Of a stretch of DNA of 64,000 bases, positions 48,615 through 61,438 are shown one piece after another. The translations under genes and the position numbers were made by a program. The notes beneath the pieces are model-generated. The model ran no database searches, was not told the DNA's origin, and worked only from the letters and a program-made list of their open reading frames with translations. Positions within the stretch are counted from its first letter, which is position 1. Each line of letters starts with the position of its first letter. The stretch comes from Lentinus brumalis (Eukaryota; Basidiomycota; Agaricomycetes; Polyporales; Polyporaceae): contig MARA01000018.1 in NCBI GenBank assembly GCA_001792895.1, positions 124,001-188,000 on the forward strand, read 5' to 3'.

Positions 48615-51600
48615 CGTGCCGAGACTGGGACGGAGGGAGTGGACCTAGGGTGGTAGCTGGAAGGCCTCGGGGGGAATGGGAGGGATGCAGCTCACGAAGA
48701 GCTTCTGCTCTCGGGGCGCGGTCCTATATACGCGCAGTCGGAGTATGCGCCAACGTCCCCAGGTGGAAAGATGGTGACATCCCAGCTGGGGCAGAGTGCC
48801 ACCGAGGGGTGGATCACGCTGGTGCGCGGAGAAAGCGGACTGGCTGGTGGGCGTTGTCCGTAGGGTTACAGTGCCGTAAGAGGAATGTCCCTGCGAGTGA
48901 ATACTGGCAATGCTGCGCTCGAGAGGGAGCAGTACGCATGTCCCTGGCGAATGACCGGTGCAGATCTTGCATCGCCGGAGTTCCCAGACCAGGGTAGAGC
49001 TGCGAGGGTCGGGTGTACCGGGCGGAGAGTACCCACAAGCGGCAGTGCAGCACAGAACACCAAACATTGAAGGGCCTCCGGAACGTTATTGACCCGTTCC
49101 GTCGTGGGTGGGTAGATCTTCGGCCAACAGGTGCTCGGAGCGATATGCACCCCAGTTCTCTCCGTGCGCACATGTCGCCCATCGCGGGCAGCATCGGCAC
49201 AGACGCAGAAGAACACGGGCAAGGCCGCATGTCAGCTGAGGGCATCCGTGGAGTCCGAGCGAATCAGGCGGCTCGCTGACAAAGGGACGAGGCCGCCGTC
49301 TTTGCCTCGTTTTCGTCGAGCGGGCGAAAGCAGGCGCGTCGCCCTAACGACGCCCACAGCAAGGCGATAAAAATTCACGGCCCCGAGCGCAGCGAGCCCC
49401 AGCTAACCTCGCGCGGGAGGAGTTACGTGCTCCAATAGGCTCCAGTTCCCTCACGGAGCGCGGGTCCGGCCGCTGGTGCTGTGGATCTAACGCACGTGCC
49501 TGAGAGTGGGGCGTGCCGCGCTATACAGATGAGTTGTTGCAAGGGTGAATTCAGAAAAACGGACGGGGGACGAAAGTGACGGACGTACCGCGCTTGATCG
49601 ATGTGCAGCGCAAGACCGCCTAGCAGCTTGCGCTCAGTCTCGCTAGCAGGGCCGACTCCCGGAGAAAACTGTCCGAAGCGGTACAGATGCGTCTGCGCTG
49701 AACGCAGGTGAGACAGGGGGCACATGCGCGACAGCGTCGTGACTGGATGAGCCTGAACATGAGGACATGGCGGTATGTCGCAGGCGGCCTGGTAAGGAAA
49801 GCGAGCCACCGCATGATGACGGTAGAAACCGATACGTGGCCACACTGCCAGTGGAAGATCGGGACGAAGAAGCTTTGCGCATTGCTGGCTCCCTCGGGGG
49901 CTTTCCGCGCCAAGTGCCGGGGACTGACATGGGATACGACGGAGGTGTGGCGCATGTCCTGCACATGCTGGTTGGCAGACAAACTTAACCTACTCGTGCG
50001 TCGCGGAGTCTTCGCCGGGGCGCCCTGTGCAGCTGATAATCAGCGTCAGCCACTGTAGGCTCGGAGATGACAGAACCTAAGGGAGCAAGCACGTCGCTTC
50101 AGCGCCTGCACCAATCATCGACGAAACAGGTGGATGAGATACGAAGAGGAGACACGTACCGGATGGGACCAAGCACGGAGCAGAACGTTCATCGTGTGCC
50201 ACGAGTGCCTGGGCACGATAGTCCGGCGAACCTCCAAACGATCGCATTCCGCCAGAAGCAGACACGTTCATGTGTTGCGGCACAAGGACAGACTGCTGTC
50301 CGAAGTCATCTATCGCCGAGCGGTGCCACGAGGACGACGATGTATGTGTCGGTGCTAGACCAGAACAAACCAGTCAGCTACTATGAACACTACATTGCAC
50401 GCGTGAAACTTACCAGCAAGAACGGAGATCGGTCGCGCACACGCGGGTTCAGGGATGACGCGAACCACGTCTTCCTCCAGCAGCGCATCGAGAACGGAGC
50501 GAGCTGCATATCTTCTGGGCTGCCACACGGTAAATATGAGACTCCGACGAGCCTATTGAGGTCAGAGGCGGAAGGGTGCTGTCCAACAAAACATCGGACG
50601 ACGCATTGCATGTCTAGCACGCCCACTTACGTGCAGTCCAACAACGAGCCGACGTTACGTGCAAGTGCCGCAAGCCTGATCAGCTGTCGAAGCGATTGAC
50701 AGCTTGAACAGGCTTCAGCCTAGCCGCGATTGCTTGATCCTCGAGACGAGAGGGGTTGTGCAGTCCGGAGGTGAAGGCAGGGAGAGACGTACAACCATGC
50801 GATCGCATCCCATCAGCGTAGCTGGCATCTCCCAAAGAGCGACAGTTCAGCACTTCACCCGGAGTACTTGGGCAAAGAATGGGGGCCGCACGTACTATGC
50901 ATACGGCCCGAATCGTCGCTGTTTGCGCAGAGAGCAAAGCCCACGCTTGCAGCATCTCGCGACTCCGTGAATCCCAACAAACTGCAACAATGAAGACATT
51001 CAAGGAGACTCATGGTACGTGGAACTGGTGGTACAACTATGCTTCGAAGAGTTCACTGGATTCAGGAACGGTTGAGGTTTGCGTGGATGGGTTACTCACA
51101 GAATCGTCCGTACAACCTCTATACGGCCCTCAAGACTTCTCCGACCTCTTTCCTCACTTGTCTAGCAGTTACCCGACTTCAAGAACTCAGCGATCGACAG
51201 CTCAGGAAGTGCGACATAAATTGTGGTCGAGTAGAGTCTGAGAGGAACAGCGATTCAGAGGGTTGAATCTGAGGAACGAGGAGGAACAGGGAGGAACGGT
51301 GGGAGGCAGGACTGCAGGCGCCGACGGATGCCGGGAATCGCCGAGCAGGCTACTGAACGCCTCGACGATCGGCCCTCGATCTAGACCGTCCACCAAGTCC
51401 AGACGCCTACTGTTGTGGTCGACATACTAGACATAGAATCAGGCAAATGCAAGACTGCAGTGGACTGTAGATTCAATATGTACATATGCGTCTACAGTCT
51501 GGGCTTACGACGTGCGAGTAAGTATCCGAGTAAGTACATATATACCGAGCTCGATCGCATAGTCGCGACTATCAGACTGGTTTCGCTGCATCTCATCGTG

Positions 51601-51856
51601 CGCGAGCATTTCTCCTGAGTAGTGCACGACTGTATTCGGCAGCTGAACCCCCTAATCACGGAGGTCGCGCCGCGGTAAGAAGCATTTCAGGAGTTATTGC
51701 AATGGTGGCGAGATCTATGATACAATGAAGCAAAACGTCCGCATTTCTGTTGTGACCTCCACCCTCCCATCATATCCACCCCGAGTCCAGACGACCAGAG
51801 ATCAGACTCTCGGTCGCTGTCGTAGCGTACACTCGCAGTAATCCGAAATCAACTGC
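48615..51856. other. Long stretch without supportable genes
   Basis: A TATATAGG at 48730-48723 (minus) is probably the GH16 TATA box. Beyond that I see only short frames on both strands (the longest is 50067-50699 plus), with no domain and no exon chain. A GGAACAGGGAGGAAC-like purine-rich patch lies near 51270. Confidence 0.5.
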
Positions 51857-52239
51857 TCAAGCCGTACCCCCAGCGGACTTGCGCCTGTCATCGTCGTCCT
51901 AGCATCAGCTCTGGGGAGTCGCCCTCGAGCTAGAGCGCGGGCGGGACTCACAGTTGGTAGGCGACGGCGATGAAGGGGATCATGAAGAACGTCGTGGCCG
52001 CGCCGGCGTACCTGACGGCGAACTTGCGCTTGTTCGCGTAGGTGAAGGGGAAGTTCTGCCAGGGGTCCCGGGCGGGCGGGGTCAGACAGTGCCCAGCGCG
52101 GCAGAGCGGGAACGGGGATGCGACTCACGTTGTGCGCGACGTGCCCCTTCGTCGTGTATATAGTCCGCACTTGTGGCGGGGAGCGCCTGAGCGCGACGCG
52201 GAGGGTGGTGGGTCCGACTCGGGCGAGGGGCGACATCAT
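51857..52239 (-). CDS. COX8: Cytochrome c oxidase subunit VIIc/Cox8, 80 aa
   Basis: Three exons (52239-52129, 52055-51952, 51884-51857) give 80 residues. The N-terminus is basic and Ser/Thr-rich (MMSPLARVGPTTLRVALRRS), a mitochondrial targeting signal. The mature part has the family hallmark NFPFTYANKRKFAVRY followed by one hydrophobic helix (TTFFMIPFIAVAYQL) and a short polar tail. Mammalian COX7C and yeast Cox8 share this single-span layout; the protein is an accessory subunit of complex IV in the inner mitochondrial membrane. The small size and exact phases leave little doubt. Confidence 0.87.
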
Positions 52240-52806
52240 CTTCAAGCTCAAGGTTGGGTGGCGGTCAAGGTCAAGTTCGTGTGAGTACGCTGAGCCGTCG
52301 TGGGGGCGAGTGCGGGGAGATGAGGGTGCGAGAGAAGAGCCCGAGGGGGTGAGATGGGTTCCAGGTCGACAATAGCCGCGTTATGTATGGGCAACGCTAG
52401 GCTCCATATCGTCGGCCCACAGGAAGCACGTCGTCTGATGGGCCCCTCTGGAGCAGGACTAGAATACACTGGCCTGAGAAAGACCTGCCCGGGCGGATGC
52501 GCAGAAGGAGTGTCATCTGCGGGCCAGCTGATCATTTGTATTGGACCTCGATCTAGGGGGGTCGAGAGCGGCGTGAGCGAACTACCAGGTTCATGTTACT
52601 GCAGGGTTAACTCGTTACCTTAGTCAGTCGGTACGCTGTGACGCTTCTCTCTCTACTTAGAGCTCTATAGCTACTTAGAGCTCTATAGCTACTGTCGCAG
52701 GTGGAGAGCAACTTCAGCGCTTCAGCATCCACCGCGTACTACGTAGTAACTTACGTCCATGGACAACGCGAATCGATACGGATGTGCGCCCAAAGCGTTG
52801 CACAAT
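52240..52806. other. Intergenic; 18-bp tandem repeat
   Basis: No gene is supported. CTACTTAGAGCTCTATAG occurs twice in tandem at 52653-52688. Confidence 0.5.
52653..52688. repeat. Tandem duplication, 18 bp x 2
   Basis: CTACTTAGAGCTCTATAG is repeated head to tail without mismatch; each unit holds the palindrome AGAGCTCT. Confidence 0.9.
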
Positions 52807-52890
52807 GCCGCATTGGCGTAGTGGTATGCGCGCCCCACTTGTATCTGCAGGTCAATGGGGAGGTCACTCGTTCAACCCGGGTATGTGGCA
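52807..52890 (+). tRNA. tRNA-Thr (TGT) with 11-nt intron
   Basis: Acceptor GCCGCAT/ATGTGGC (7 bp) plus A discriminator, D stem GCGT/GCGC, anticodon stem CCCCA/TGGGG, and T arm ACTCG/CGGGT with loop TTCAACC. The 18-nt anticodon region reads as a 7-nt loop with anticodon TGT and an 11-nt intron (52844-52854) after position 37, the usual site. A T5 terminator follows at about 52912. Confidence 0.9.
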
Positions 52891-53205
52891 TTTCATAAAT
52901 CTCTGTGTGTTTTTACTCCTTTTTGCGTTTGTGACCCAATTGTGACCAAAAGCTTTCAAACGGTGCAGTGGAAAGTAGCGTCCGCATTGCACAAGCAAAG
53001 CAGCTAGCTCTCTTTTCCTTTGTCGCCAAGAGCGACAACTTTGCCTACATGAAGGCTGAAGTTGCAGCTACTGGAGGCCGTCCTCCCAGTCTCCCCCGAA
53101 CCCGCTCCGCTGCCACTCTTCCAGCACAATCACAATCTCGCAAGCACTGCGGCATCGTTCCTTGGAGAAGACCGAGACCATCCGTCGTACGGCGCCCACT
53201 CGGCC

Positions 53206-54018
53206 ATGGACTATACCGAGAACATCAGCCCGTTCACCAACGACGCTGACTCGTCTCAAGGACCCAGACGCAGGCGCGGGTCACTACCACATTCGTCGGC
53301 CCAACCTATGACGGACTCGGACGTCCGTCCCTTCTCCGCCGTCGAGGGCGATATTGAGGACATGATCCCGCTGGTCGGGAAAGGTCCAGGGAAGGGGAAG
53401 GCTAAGGGCCAAGGGAGGGGCAAGCGCAGGACGCTCGAGATCATCTTTGGCAACCTCAACCTCCTGAAGCGTTCGAAGACGTCGAAGGCGACAAGCCCGC
53501 CTGCGGAGATGGACGTCTCCGCAGTCCCTGCAGACGTGCCTGCGCAGGACCCGTTCGGCGACGAGAACGCGATGGAGTGCGACGCCGGGTTTCAATCCTT
53601 CGAATGGCATGGGTTCGGGGACTCAGAGGCGGCATCCGAGGACGCAAAGATGGCCCTGGGCAGCGCGAGCGGAGAAGGGGCGGGAGGCGCGAGCACCAGT
53701 GGCGGCAGCACGTCGAGAGCTGTCGGCTTTCCGGCCACCCCTCCGAAGCGGCGCCGCTCGTCGATCCCCACGACGCCGCGCTCGAGCCCGCGGAGTGTGA
53801 AGAGCCGATGCTCGGCGAAGTCGTGGTTGACGACGTCGAGCGAGGGGAGCCCCGCGAGCTCGTTGGCGTCGATTCGCACCAAGTACAGGAGGCGGCACGC
53901 GCGGCGGAGCGCGGCGAAGTCGGTCCAGGTCCTGGGGATGGAGGCCGCCGGGCTCGTTGCGCGCAGGTACAACGTCAGCGAGAACAGGGTGCGGTGGGAT
54001 ATGTTTCGGGTGATCTAG
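53206..54018 (+). CDS. Disordered basic protein, 270 aa
   Basis: A single open frame starts at ATG 53206 (MDYTENISPFTND); the frame stays open upstream to 53062, so an earlier exon is possible. It is polar and disordered: GKGPGKGKAKGQGRGKRR, an RSKTSKATSPP stretch, acidic patches (DENAMECDAGF), GEGAGGASTSGGS and a basic PPKRRRSS...RTKYRRRHARR region ending VSENRVRWDMFRVI. Several putative nuclear signals are present. There is no domain I recognise. Coding status rests mainly on length and composition. Confidence 0.42.
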   Translation: MDYTENISPFTNDADSSQGPRRRRGSLPHSSAQPMTDSDVRPFSAVEGDIEDMIPLVGKGPGKGKAKGQGRGKRRTLEIIFGNLNLLKRSKTSKATSPPAEMDVSAVPADVPAQDPFGDENAMECDAGFQSFEWHGFGDSEAASEDAKMALGSASGEGAGGASTSGGSTSRAVGFPATPPKRRRSSIPTTPRSSPRSVKSRCSAKSWLTTSSEGSPASSLASIRTKYRRRHARRSAAKSVQVLGMEAAGLVARRYNVSENRVRWDMFRVI

Positions 54019-54900
54019 GCGGGGATGTGGTGAGTGTGGGTGATGGAGTATTGTACGGACTGTGTAATCCACTTCCGAGCACGCTGCGCGTGCGTCCGTA
54101 TCATATTGAGTACTTGCTGCTAGTGATCACGGACTTTAAAACTTGTATTGGGCCAACAGAAGCACCTAATCCCGCCCCGCCAGTCCTAGGTCATCCTGCG
54201 TCCCAGATCGCGTATCGTTGACAAGTACGAGACATCAGACAGGCTGAAGTTGGCTTGTGAGCGGTGACGCGGCCAGCGGATGTGATGTTGAGAAGCGGTT
54301 CCAGTGAGTTGATGATCATGTGAGCTAGGCCGAGGCAGGAGGGAGCAGGAGCAGGAAGGAGCAGGAGCAGGAAGGAGCAGGAGGAAGAGCACACGGCGCA
54401 AAAGTCGCCGGGACAAAGTCCGGGCGCTCATGAGCGCTTGTACTCCTTCGACCACCGTCAGAATCGAAATATCTACTCTTCGCATACGCCTACTATATGT
54501 GCGAGCTGCAAGTCTGTGAAGACAGGAGCGCTACTACGCAAGGACCATCCTGCTGCAACCCGCGTACTTTCAGGAGATCATTTTTCCGAAGCCCAGCATG
54601 CGGTCGAGCAAGGCATCCTAGGACAATGGAAGATCAACTGGCTATCGAACTCGTGAGTTAATGTGAGTTATTCCGTCTGCTCTCCGATGTCTGCTCGACT
54701 TGACGAAAGTACTAGACTACGATCATTAACAAGCACATTATGAGGGCTGTGAATGGGAAGGCAACGCAACGGGCATCCGCAGAGACGAAAGCGCACGCTT
54801 CGTACACCATGTGCCTGTCTCCGCCCAGGGTACAAGGCCTCGAGGAACAGCTCAGCTGGTCCAGTCAAGGCGTATGCCGGACTGATTAAGAGAGATGCCG
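54019..54900. other. No gene; GGAGCA-rich microsatellite
   Basis: Apart from an imperfect (GGAGCA)n-type microsatellite at about 54335-54392, nothing is recognised. Confidence 0.5.
54335..54392. repeat. Imperfect GGAGCAGGA microsatellite
   Basis: Repeated GGAGCAGGAGCAGGAA units show typical simple-sequence expansion. Confidence 0.8.
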
Positions 54901-56060
54901 CCGACCATCTGGAGCAGAGCCGAACTGGGCGCACCAACGCCTGTTCGCCGAGTTCGTTCCTCCGGGAGTTGACTATGATCAAGACCCATTCAGCGATGTA
55001 GACCTCAAGGCGGCACTGCGAGGAGCTGGCACCCGCGCCCAACAGATACGGGCTGACTTCGAGCAGTATGCGGATCGTGCCTTCGCCCATTCACAGCGGA
55101 GCACCCTTTACGCGTTCCTGCTCCTTGGCGCGCAGTTTCGTCTCTTGCCATGGGCTGTACTTTACTCACAAGGCCGACCACGTCAAGCACACGCGAACCT
55201 TCGTCGAGTTCCTTCTGGGCTTTGCGGTTCTTGACGATGCCAGTCAGGGGTCCCGGGTTAGACACCGCCGCCACCCTGCTCGAGACAAGTTCACCTGTAT
55301 GGCTTCATGGACGCTCAGGCAGCGGACGACCCAGAGACACTGAGGATGCGCGTACTGTCTTATCGTGAAGGTGACGTACTTCCATCAGACGTCCACGTCG
55401 GAACAGCGCGCTCTTGTCCCTGCCCGCCAGCTGCACGCGATCACGATCCTTCTGCAATGCGAGTTCGACATGCGCCGCCAACACCGACCAGCCTCCGCCG
55501 CGAAGACGGAAGAGAGGGGTCTTTCGTCTTGCAGTACACACTCGACTACTTCGCCCGGAGCATCGGGAACGACTGGCCTCGGTATCGCGTTGCAGTCGGC
55601 GACGACAAGTTCCTGATCGCTCGTCCGATCTTCGACACCGCGGGCGTGACAGGTCGCGGGACTGCCTACATCGCGTGGCACGGAGCAGTCTCGGTCTTTC
55701 GCGTTCTTCAAGGATGTCTGGCGCCAACTTTGTCCGGAGTCTAGACGGAGGGCGACATCTTGAGATGGCCGAACGACGCTGGTGTCGAGAACGTTCCTAC
55801 GCTTCTCTGCCACGATGAAGTCGCCTTTGAGGTGGCTCCTGTGTCTTATCGCGCAGCACGCGTCGACGGACAAGCCGAAGATACATGCGAGGATCGGGAT
55901 ACAGCGCGAGCGCGAGCAGGGCAAGGTTGTGTCGCAAGAAGACCAGCTCAAGGGAGAGGGTGAGTGCTCCTGATTCATTTACTTCGTCACGCTGGTCTTC
56001 ATTTCTGGTGCTTCAGAGGCTGGCATGCACGATCTCACCGAGTTCGAGAACCCTTACCAT
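54900..56060 (+). pseudogene. FunK1 protein-kinase-like pseudogene
   Basis: FunK1 family pieces occur in order but in different frames: PFSDVDLKAALRGAGTRAQQ, HSQRSTLYAFLLLGAQFRLL, TFVEFLLGFAVLDDASQG, MDAQAADDPETLRMRVLSYR, NDWPRYRVAVGDDKFLIARP, VTGRGTAYIAW and VENVPTLLCHDEVAFEV. The catalytic loop part seen in the downstream copy is missing. Many frame changes make this a decayed gene. Together with the following minus-strand relic it mirrors the pair at 57.5-63.3 kb. Confidence 0.75.
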
Positions 56061-56279
56061 AGGTACGCCAACTGAATCCTCGACGATCCTGAGATCAGGC
56101 TGACCTTCGCATAGATATGTTCTGTGACTCGATATGTTTATACTACGCGCCGTCCTCGCATGCGACTACCTCTCGTGGGATGGTCCGTCGTTTCCGCCTT
56201 GCACCTCTTGTGGCCTTGAAACCACGATCTTGGGTGACCATACACTGTCGGTAGAAAGACTCAACAGTCAGGCTTTGGG

Positions 56280-56960
56280 CCGGTGGCATAACGCCTATCG
56301 CCTCATACGCCGGCCGCGAAGACACGGCGGGCATTCGTCGTGAGGATGAATGTCGCCGCGGGATCCTAGGGAGCGACGTGGAAGACGTGGAACGCGGCGT
56401 TCTCCTAGGACGAGCACGGTGACGTCGTCGAGAAGCGCGAGACGACCGGGCGGTATACTTATCGCTCTCGTCGACTGCCGCCGGACAAGCTGTGACAGGA
56501 GAGCGAATGAATCTGGGAGGGATGTCGATGGAAGGAACTCACACAAAGGGATGAGGCGAAGACGATTCATGAGTATTGAGCTCTCCAGGACGCGAGGGAT
56601 GCGAAGTATGCCCGCATCGCGCCCACTGCGAGCCGGAGCGGTGGATCATGGCCATGTGCGACACCTACGTACCTGAGCGTGCTGGGGTGTGGATCAGTCG
56701 ATAGCACCACGGACGAGGCATGGACTACATACGAGAGCAGCCGTACCAGATCCCCGCCCTCGCCGCATTGATAGTCGAAACGAGCGACTCGGGCGATGCT
56801 CGTGTTCATGGCCTCCCAGAGCAGAACAGTCGCCGGGAACGGTAGGCCATTGAACTGCTTGGGAGAGACATATCTGAGCTGGTCTTGACTCTTGAAGTTC
56901 GCACTGCGCGTAAGATAATAGTTTGGACCGTCCTATTTTGACAGGGATGATCATGCAATA
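56280..56960 (-). pseudogene. Decayed copy of the downstream membrane-protein gene
   Basis: Minus-strand relics such as CGEGGDLVRLLSYVV, LRYVGVAHG and AMRAYFA correspond to GEGGHLVRLLWY, RYVSVALGLG and AAWAYFAI in the gene at 62142-63259, and noncoding parts also align. Frames are broken. It sits convergent to the FunK1 pseudogene, in the same arrangement as the downstream pair. Confidence 0.65.
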
Positions 56961-57520
56961 GCGTTTTCTCGAAGTAACCGTAGGAGACATGAGATCAAGC
57001 CTTTTGACCGAGGTCGACTCGCGAGTACTTCCCTGGGCGGGGCGGGCCGGCGGTTAAGTTCGCGGCAAGAGCCTTAGCGCCGGTGACGGGTGGCTGTGAC
57101 CGCGCCTTGTTCGAGTCGTCAGTGGCTCAGTGTCGTTCTCCTGACCTCTACGTCCGTACTACAAGACATCGAGCGACAAGCCTGTGAGCGAGACCGCATT
57201 GGTCACCGAGGTTATATACATTGACTGGACTGGAAGGTCTACAGCATTGCCCGCCTCCCAGTGCACAAAGAAGTCAAGTCCTCGGTCGGGGCCAAGCGTG
57301 CACCCACCTCAGCTGGAGACAATAGCGGTCAGAAGAGCGAGCTCTATTGTTCGCCGCTTTGGTATGTCCAGCCATCGATAATGGCCGGCCCCCATCAAAT
57401 CCGCATTGGCTTATCGACGTGATTGCCCAGATCCCGTGAGGGTGCAAACCACCGCCGCGCAGTACAAAACGGCGCGTCCTCCGCGCGCCTGAAGGTTCGT
57501 CGTCTCTCTCCTCTACCACC

Positions 57521-60500
57521 ATGTCCCTCCAGGATGCCACTAACAAACGCATTTCCGCCACTCCATTCGATGTCAACAGGGCTAAGCACGCCGACCCGAA
57601 CCGGAATCCCTCCGTCACCGTTGACGCTGTGGTGGCCAAGGAGCGCGATAACCAGATGAAGGACTGTCCGGACACCACCGTGCTTATGCGCTTCAGGCAA
57701 TTCCAGGAAGTTGAACTCTACAATCTCGCCGCCGACTTCGACAAGGTCCACGCCTTGAAAAAGAAGGGCCACCGCTCCGACAAGGCCCACGACCTCGATG
57801 CCAACCACAACCTTGACAAGACAGGCCACGACCTCGACGACACCCACACCCTCGACGGCAACCACGACCTCGACAAGACGGGTCTCCACACTCTCGATGC
57901 CTCCCACACCCTCGACGCCACCCACGACCACGACCTGTCTTGCGTCGATGCCAACCACAATGCAGACGACACGGGCCGCAACCTCGACGACACGAGCCAC
58001 GACACGTACGACTCGAAACCTGTACCATATGTCAACCAAGTATGGTGGGCATTCCATGCTGCAGTCGGTTCGATGCCAAAGGGTGCCAATCTGAAGGATG
58101 CAACATGGAACACGGTATCAGAGAAGGACTTGTCGAAAGCATGGGTGCGTGGTTTAGATGTTGCTTATCAATTTTGACTCGAGCCTCACTGGTGACAATA
58201 GGAGCGGGTCGATGCTAAACACCACCTGGTAGCCGACCACTACCTCCACAACTCCGAGGCACGCCACGACTCGACCGATAGCACGTTGTCCAAAGTCGAT
58301 GGTTCGTTCATTCACAACTCTGATTACGACTTTACCAATCCGGGCTGCCCCAACTGGCCCTACATCCGCTTCCTTGTCGAGTTCAAAGCGGGCGGGACGA
58401 AGAGCGATCCATTCGACGACCGCCCTCTATATGGCCCCGATGCGACAGCGCAGACCCGGATCGCTGTTCGTGGACAACTTATGCATTATGCCGAACGCGT
58501 CTTCGCCTACCAACACCGGTGCAAAGTCTTCCTTCTGCTCATCAATTCGGACAGGTTTCGCGTGATGCGCTGGGACCGCTCTGGCGTGGCCGTCACGGAG
58601 TCCGTCGACTACTGCCAGACTCTTGCTGGCACGAGGGCCCTTCTGGAAGTGCTGCACGCTTTTTCGAGGCTCAGCCGTGCTCAGCAAGGTTTCGACACGA
58701 GCGCCGTCCTTCTGATGAAGAACTCGTGTGGCTGGAAGCGCATGGACCTACTCGCCGAGGACGACAAGGACGATCTCAACTCGGCTGAAGGCGTGCTCGA
58801 TGGTCCCATTCACGAGGTCTTCACGCAGCCGGACACGGCCTACGGATCGCTGACTTATCACCCCATGCTGACCTGCACGACGATCCTACCTGTGAATGTT
58901 CTGGCCACAAGGATACACCGCCCGTCATTCCTGTCCTATCGCACATCCGCGAAATGTTTCGCGACTCACTCAAAGAAGGCTTCCCTCGATACCGCCTTCT
59001 CGTCGATGGCCAAGAGTACCTTGTCGCGAAGCACTTGTTCCTCGGATTCGGTATGGTTGGCCGCGGACTCGTGGTTACATCGCTCTGGAGTGGAAGACGC
59101 AGCGATTCGTCTTCTTGAAGGACTGCTGGCGGCCGGGCTACAAGGGCGTTGATAAGGAAGGCGACATCCTCGCCAAGCTCAACGCAAACGGCGTCGAGAA
59201 CATCCCGACCATCATCCGATACGGTGACGTCTCCCATACAGAGGCCGGGTTCGGCGTACAGGAGACCGAGGTCTCGCACTATCGCCCCGGCTTTGTTCCC
59301 GCGACGGGAAAGAAGAGGGAGGTCGACAAGACACTCCCGGCATTCGAAGAGACTATTCCGCTGCCGACAGTGGCCGAGATGAAGTTCATGAAGTTCGTGA
59401 AGGAGAAAGCGTACCAGCCAAAGGAGAAGCCTGTCACGAGGCTGGCGGCATCAGCGTTCCCCGCCGCACCAGATTCCGAGGGTGCTGGTCAGCCCGCGGC
59501 TGCCTCGCCTGCGAACACGGCGCCCAATCTCCCTGCGTTCGATCCCACCATGAGTCCTCCTGCGCCTCCGCCACCAACCACCAAAGCCAAAAGCAAAGGG
59601 CCCCGCGGCATCAAGCGGCCGTACGATATCTTCCGAGGCAAGGAAAACATGGGAGTGGGTCTGCGGCACATGATTCATACCCGTATGGTCGTCCGGGAGA
59701 TCGGCCTTCCTCTGACCGGTTTCAAGAGCAGTCGACAGTTTGTCCGCATCATATATGAATGTGTAACCGGTAAGCAAGTTGAGGTAATTATACGCTCTGA
59801 ACATGCACACTGATCCATTCCTCCAGCGCACGCAATGGCCTACAAAAAATGCGGGTATATACACAGAGATATCAGCGCCGGTAACATGTTGATCTATCCA
59901 GAGGTCATATGTCTACCGGACGGCCGGTATGTTATCTACTGGAGAGGCTTGCTCGCGGATTGGGAGCTCGCCAAGCACACCAGTGTCCAGTGGGCCATGC
60001 AGCCCCATCGCACGGTATGTTTCTCTACAATATACATGTCTCGCTCATTCTGACGTATCGTTCTAGGGCACCTGGCATTTTATGTCGGCCTACCTCCTCC
60101 TCAACCCCACCATGCCGGCGTCCATTGCAGACGAGCTCGAGTCGTTCTTGCATGTCCTCATCTATGGCTGCATCCGGCGCGTCAGAAGCAGCTTGAAACG
60201 TCGAACAGATCAAAGAGTTCATTGCCGCTTACTTTGCCGGCGACTCGTACGATCCGAGTACAAACAGCCAGTTGCCCGGTAGCCAAGCACTCTGTGGTCG
60301 TTGGCCAGACCTCACATTCACCACTCGAGCGGTCGTCTTCTCTACCCAGATGGGACGATCACAAGGAGCACCCCCTGAACAAGCTCATTGCAAAGCTCCT
60401 CGCCATCTTTCACTCTCGCTACGTGGTTGATGCATGGGACTCCGCCCCCCGGGAGGAGTCTGCTAGCCCGCCGCTGCAGACAACGCCTGCTACTCCCAAG

Positions 60501-61438
60501 ACCGAACGTCCGACCATCTGTGATGCAGGCCTGAAGGATCCAGAGGCTACCTTTGGGGCCGCGCCGAAGTATCAGACGGAGACGGCACCCCAATGGTCGA
60601 GCCTACCCCAGAGCAACGCGACGATTTGGCAGCGCTGAAGTCTCACTCGCTGATCGCGCACATCCTCCACTCGTACATCTCCTCGGGGATTACTGGTGGC
60701 CTGAGGACGACGTCGTGTCCGATCCACAGGCCGAGAACAGCACCAAGAAGTCTCCGCGTCGAACAACTACCGCTGCGGGCACGCTCAAGCACGGGGTTGT
60801 TCCGCTTTCTCAGGCCGATGACCAAGAAGACGTTCCGATGCCGGACGCGGAGGAGAACGACAAGCTCGAGGGTGGTTCGGCTATACATGACGTGCCCGAT
60901 GCTGCCCACTCTTACCACGACGCAGAGGACCTTCTCGCAACCTCACCAGAGGCCGAGCTGATCCCCGAGGAACCGGACGCGAGGCCCGCAAAGCGGCGTC
61001 GTACTACAGTTGTGCAGGCATGCGATACGAACGAACCTGCTGCCGGGACCTTCCAGTGCGACGAGTCACCCGCGCTGCCGCTGCGCGGGCCAGGCGGCCG
61101 CTGCTCTCGCTGCTGCGGCCGCTCCTGCTCCTGCTCTCGCTGCTGCAGCCGCTCCTGCTCCTACGGCTGCCGCTCCTTTGGCCACACCGGCCGCCACGGG
61201 CGTGCAGGCATCTACGCGGCTCACTCGCAGCAAGACCGGCAAGCTGCCAAAGCCGAAGACTCACTTGACCGTCACGCAAGCCGGCGCATCTGGCGTACCC
61301 GCACCAAAACGGGGCGGCAGGGCTCGTTCTACTGCTGCAGACAAGACGCAGGCTGCGAACAAGCCTGCGACACGACGTCGCGCTGCAGCAAGCCAGGCTA
61401 CGCCAAAGACTACCGGAGGTCGTCGGACTCGCCGTTGA
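57521..61438 (+). pseudogene. FunK1 fungal protein kinase, several frame breaks
   Basis: This is a FunK1-type gene from ATG 57521 to about 61438. The N-terminus carries His/Asp repeats (57780-58010). After an intron come NWPYIRFLVEFKAGG, FLLLINSDRFRVMRWDRSG, CECSGHKDTPPVIP, FPRYRLLVDGQEYLVAKHLF, RGYIALEWKTQRFVFLKDCW, GVENIPTIIRYGDV, the catalytic loop CGYIHRDISAGNM, ADWELAKH (DFG position), GTWHFMSAYLLL and ELESFLHVLIYGC, then an Ala-rich basic tail. The key HRD and D-W-D/E motifs survive. The frame shifts by one lost base near 58877 and again near 59065, then shifts near 60200 and 61050. Either the copy is recently dead or these are base errors. FunK1 kinases are thought to phosphorylate proteins in developmental regulation in mushrooms; targets are unknown. 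Confidence 0.8.
57780..58010 (+). repeat. His/Asp-rich minisatellite inside the FunK1 gene
   Basis: Imperfect 12-residue units such as HDLDANHNLDKTG and HTLDGNHDLDKTG recur about six times, encoded by CACGACCTCGAC-type DNA. This insertion is not part of a typical FunK1 N-terminus. Confidence 0.75.

Noticed and set aside
50067..50699. 210-codon open frame in the 48.6-51.8 kb stretch
   Set aside because: Residue pattern looks random and overlapping frames are equally open.
54335..54392. SINE-like element in the GGAGCA tract
   Set aside because: It is simple-sequence repeat only, with no A or B box and no target duplication.
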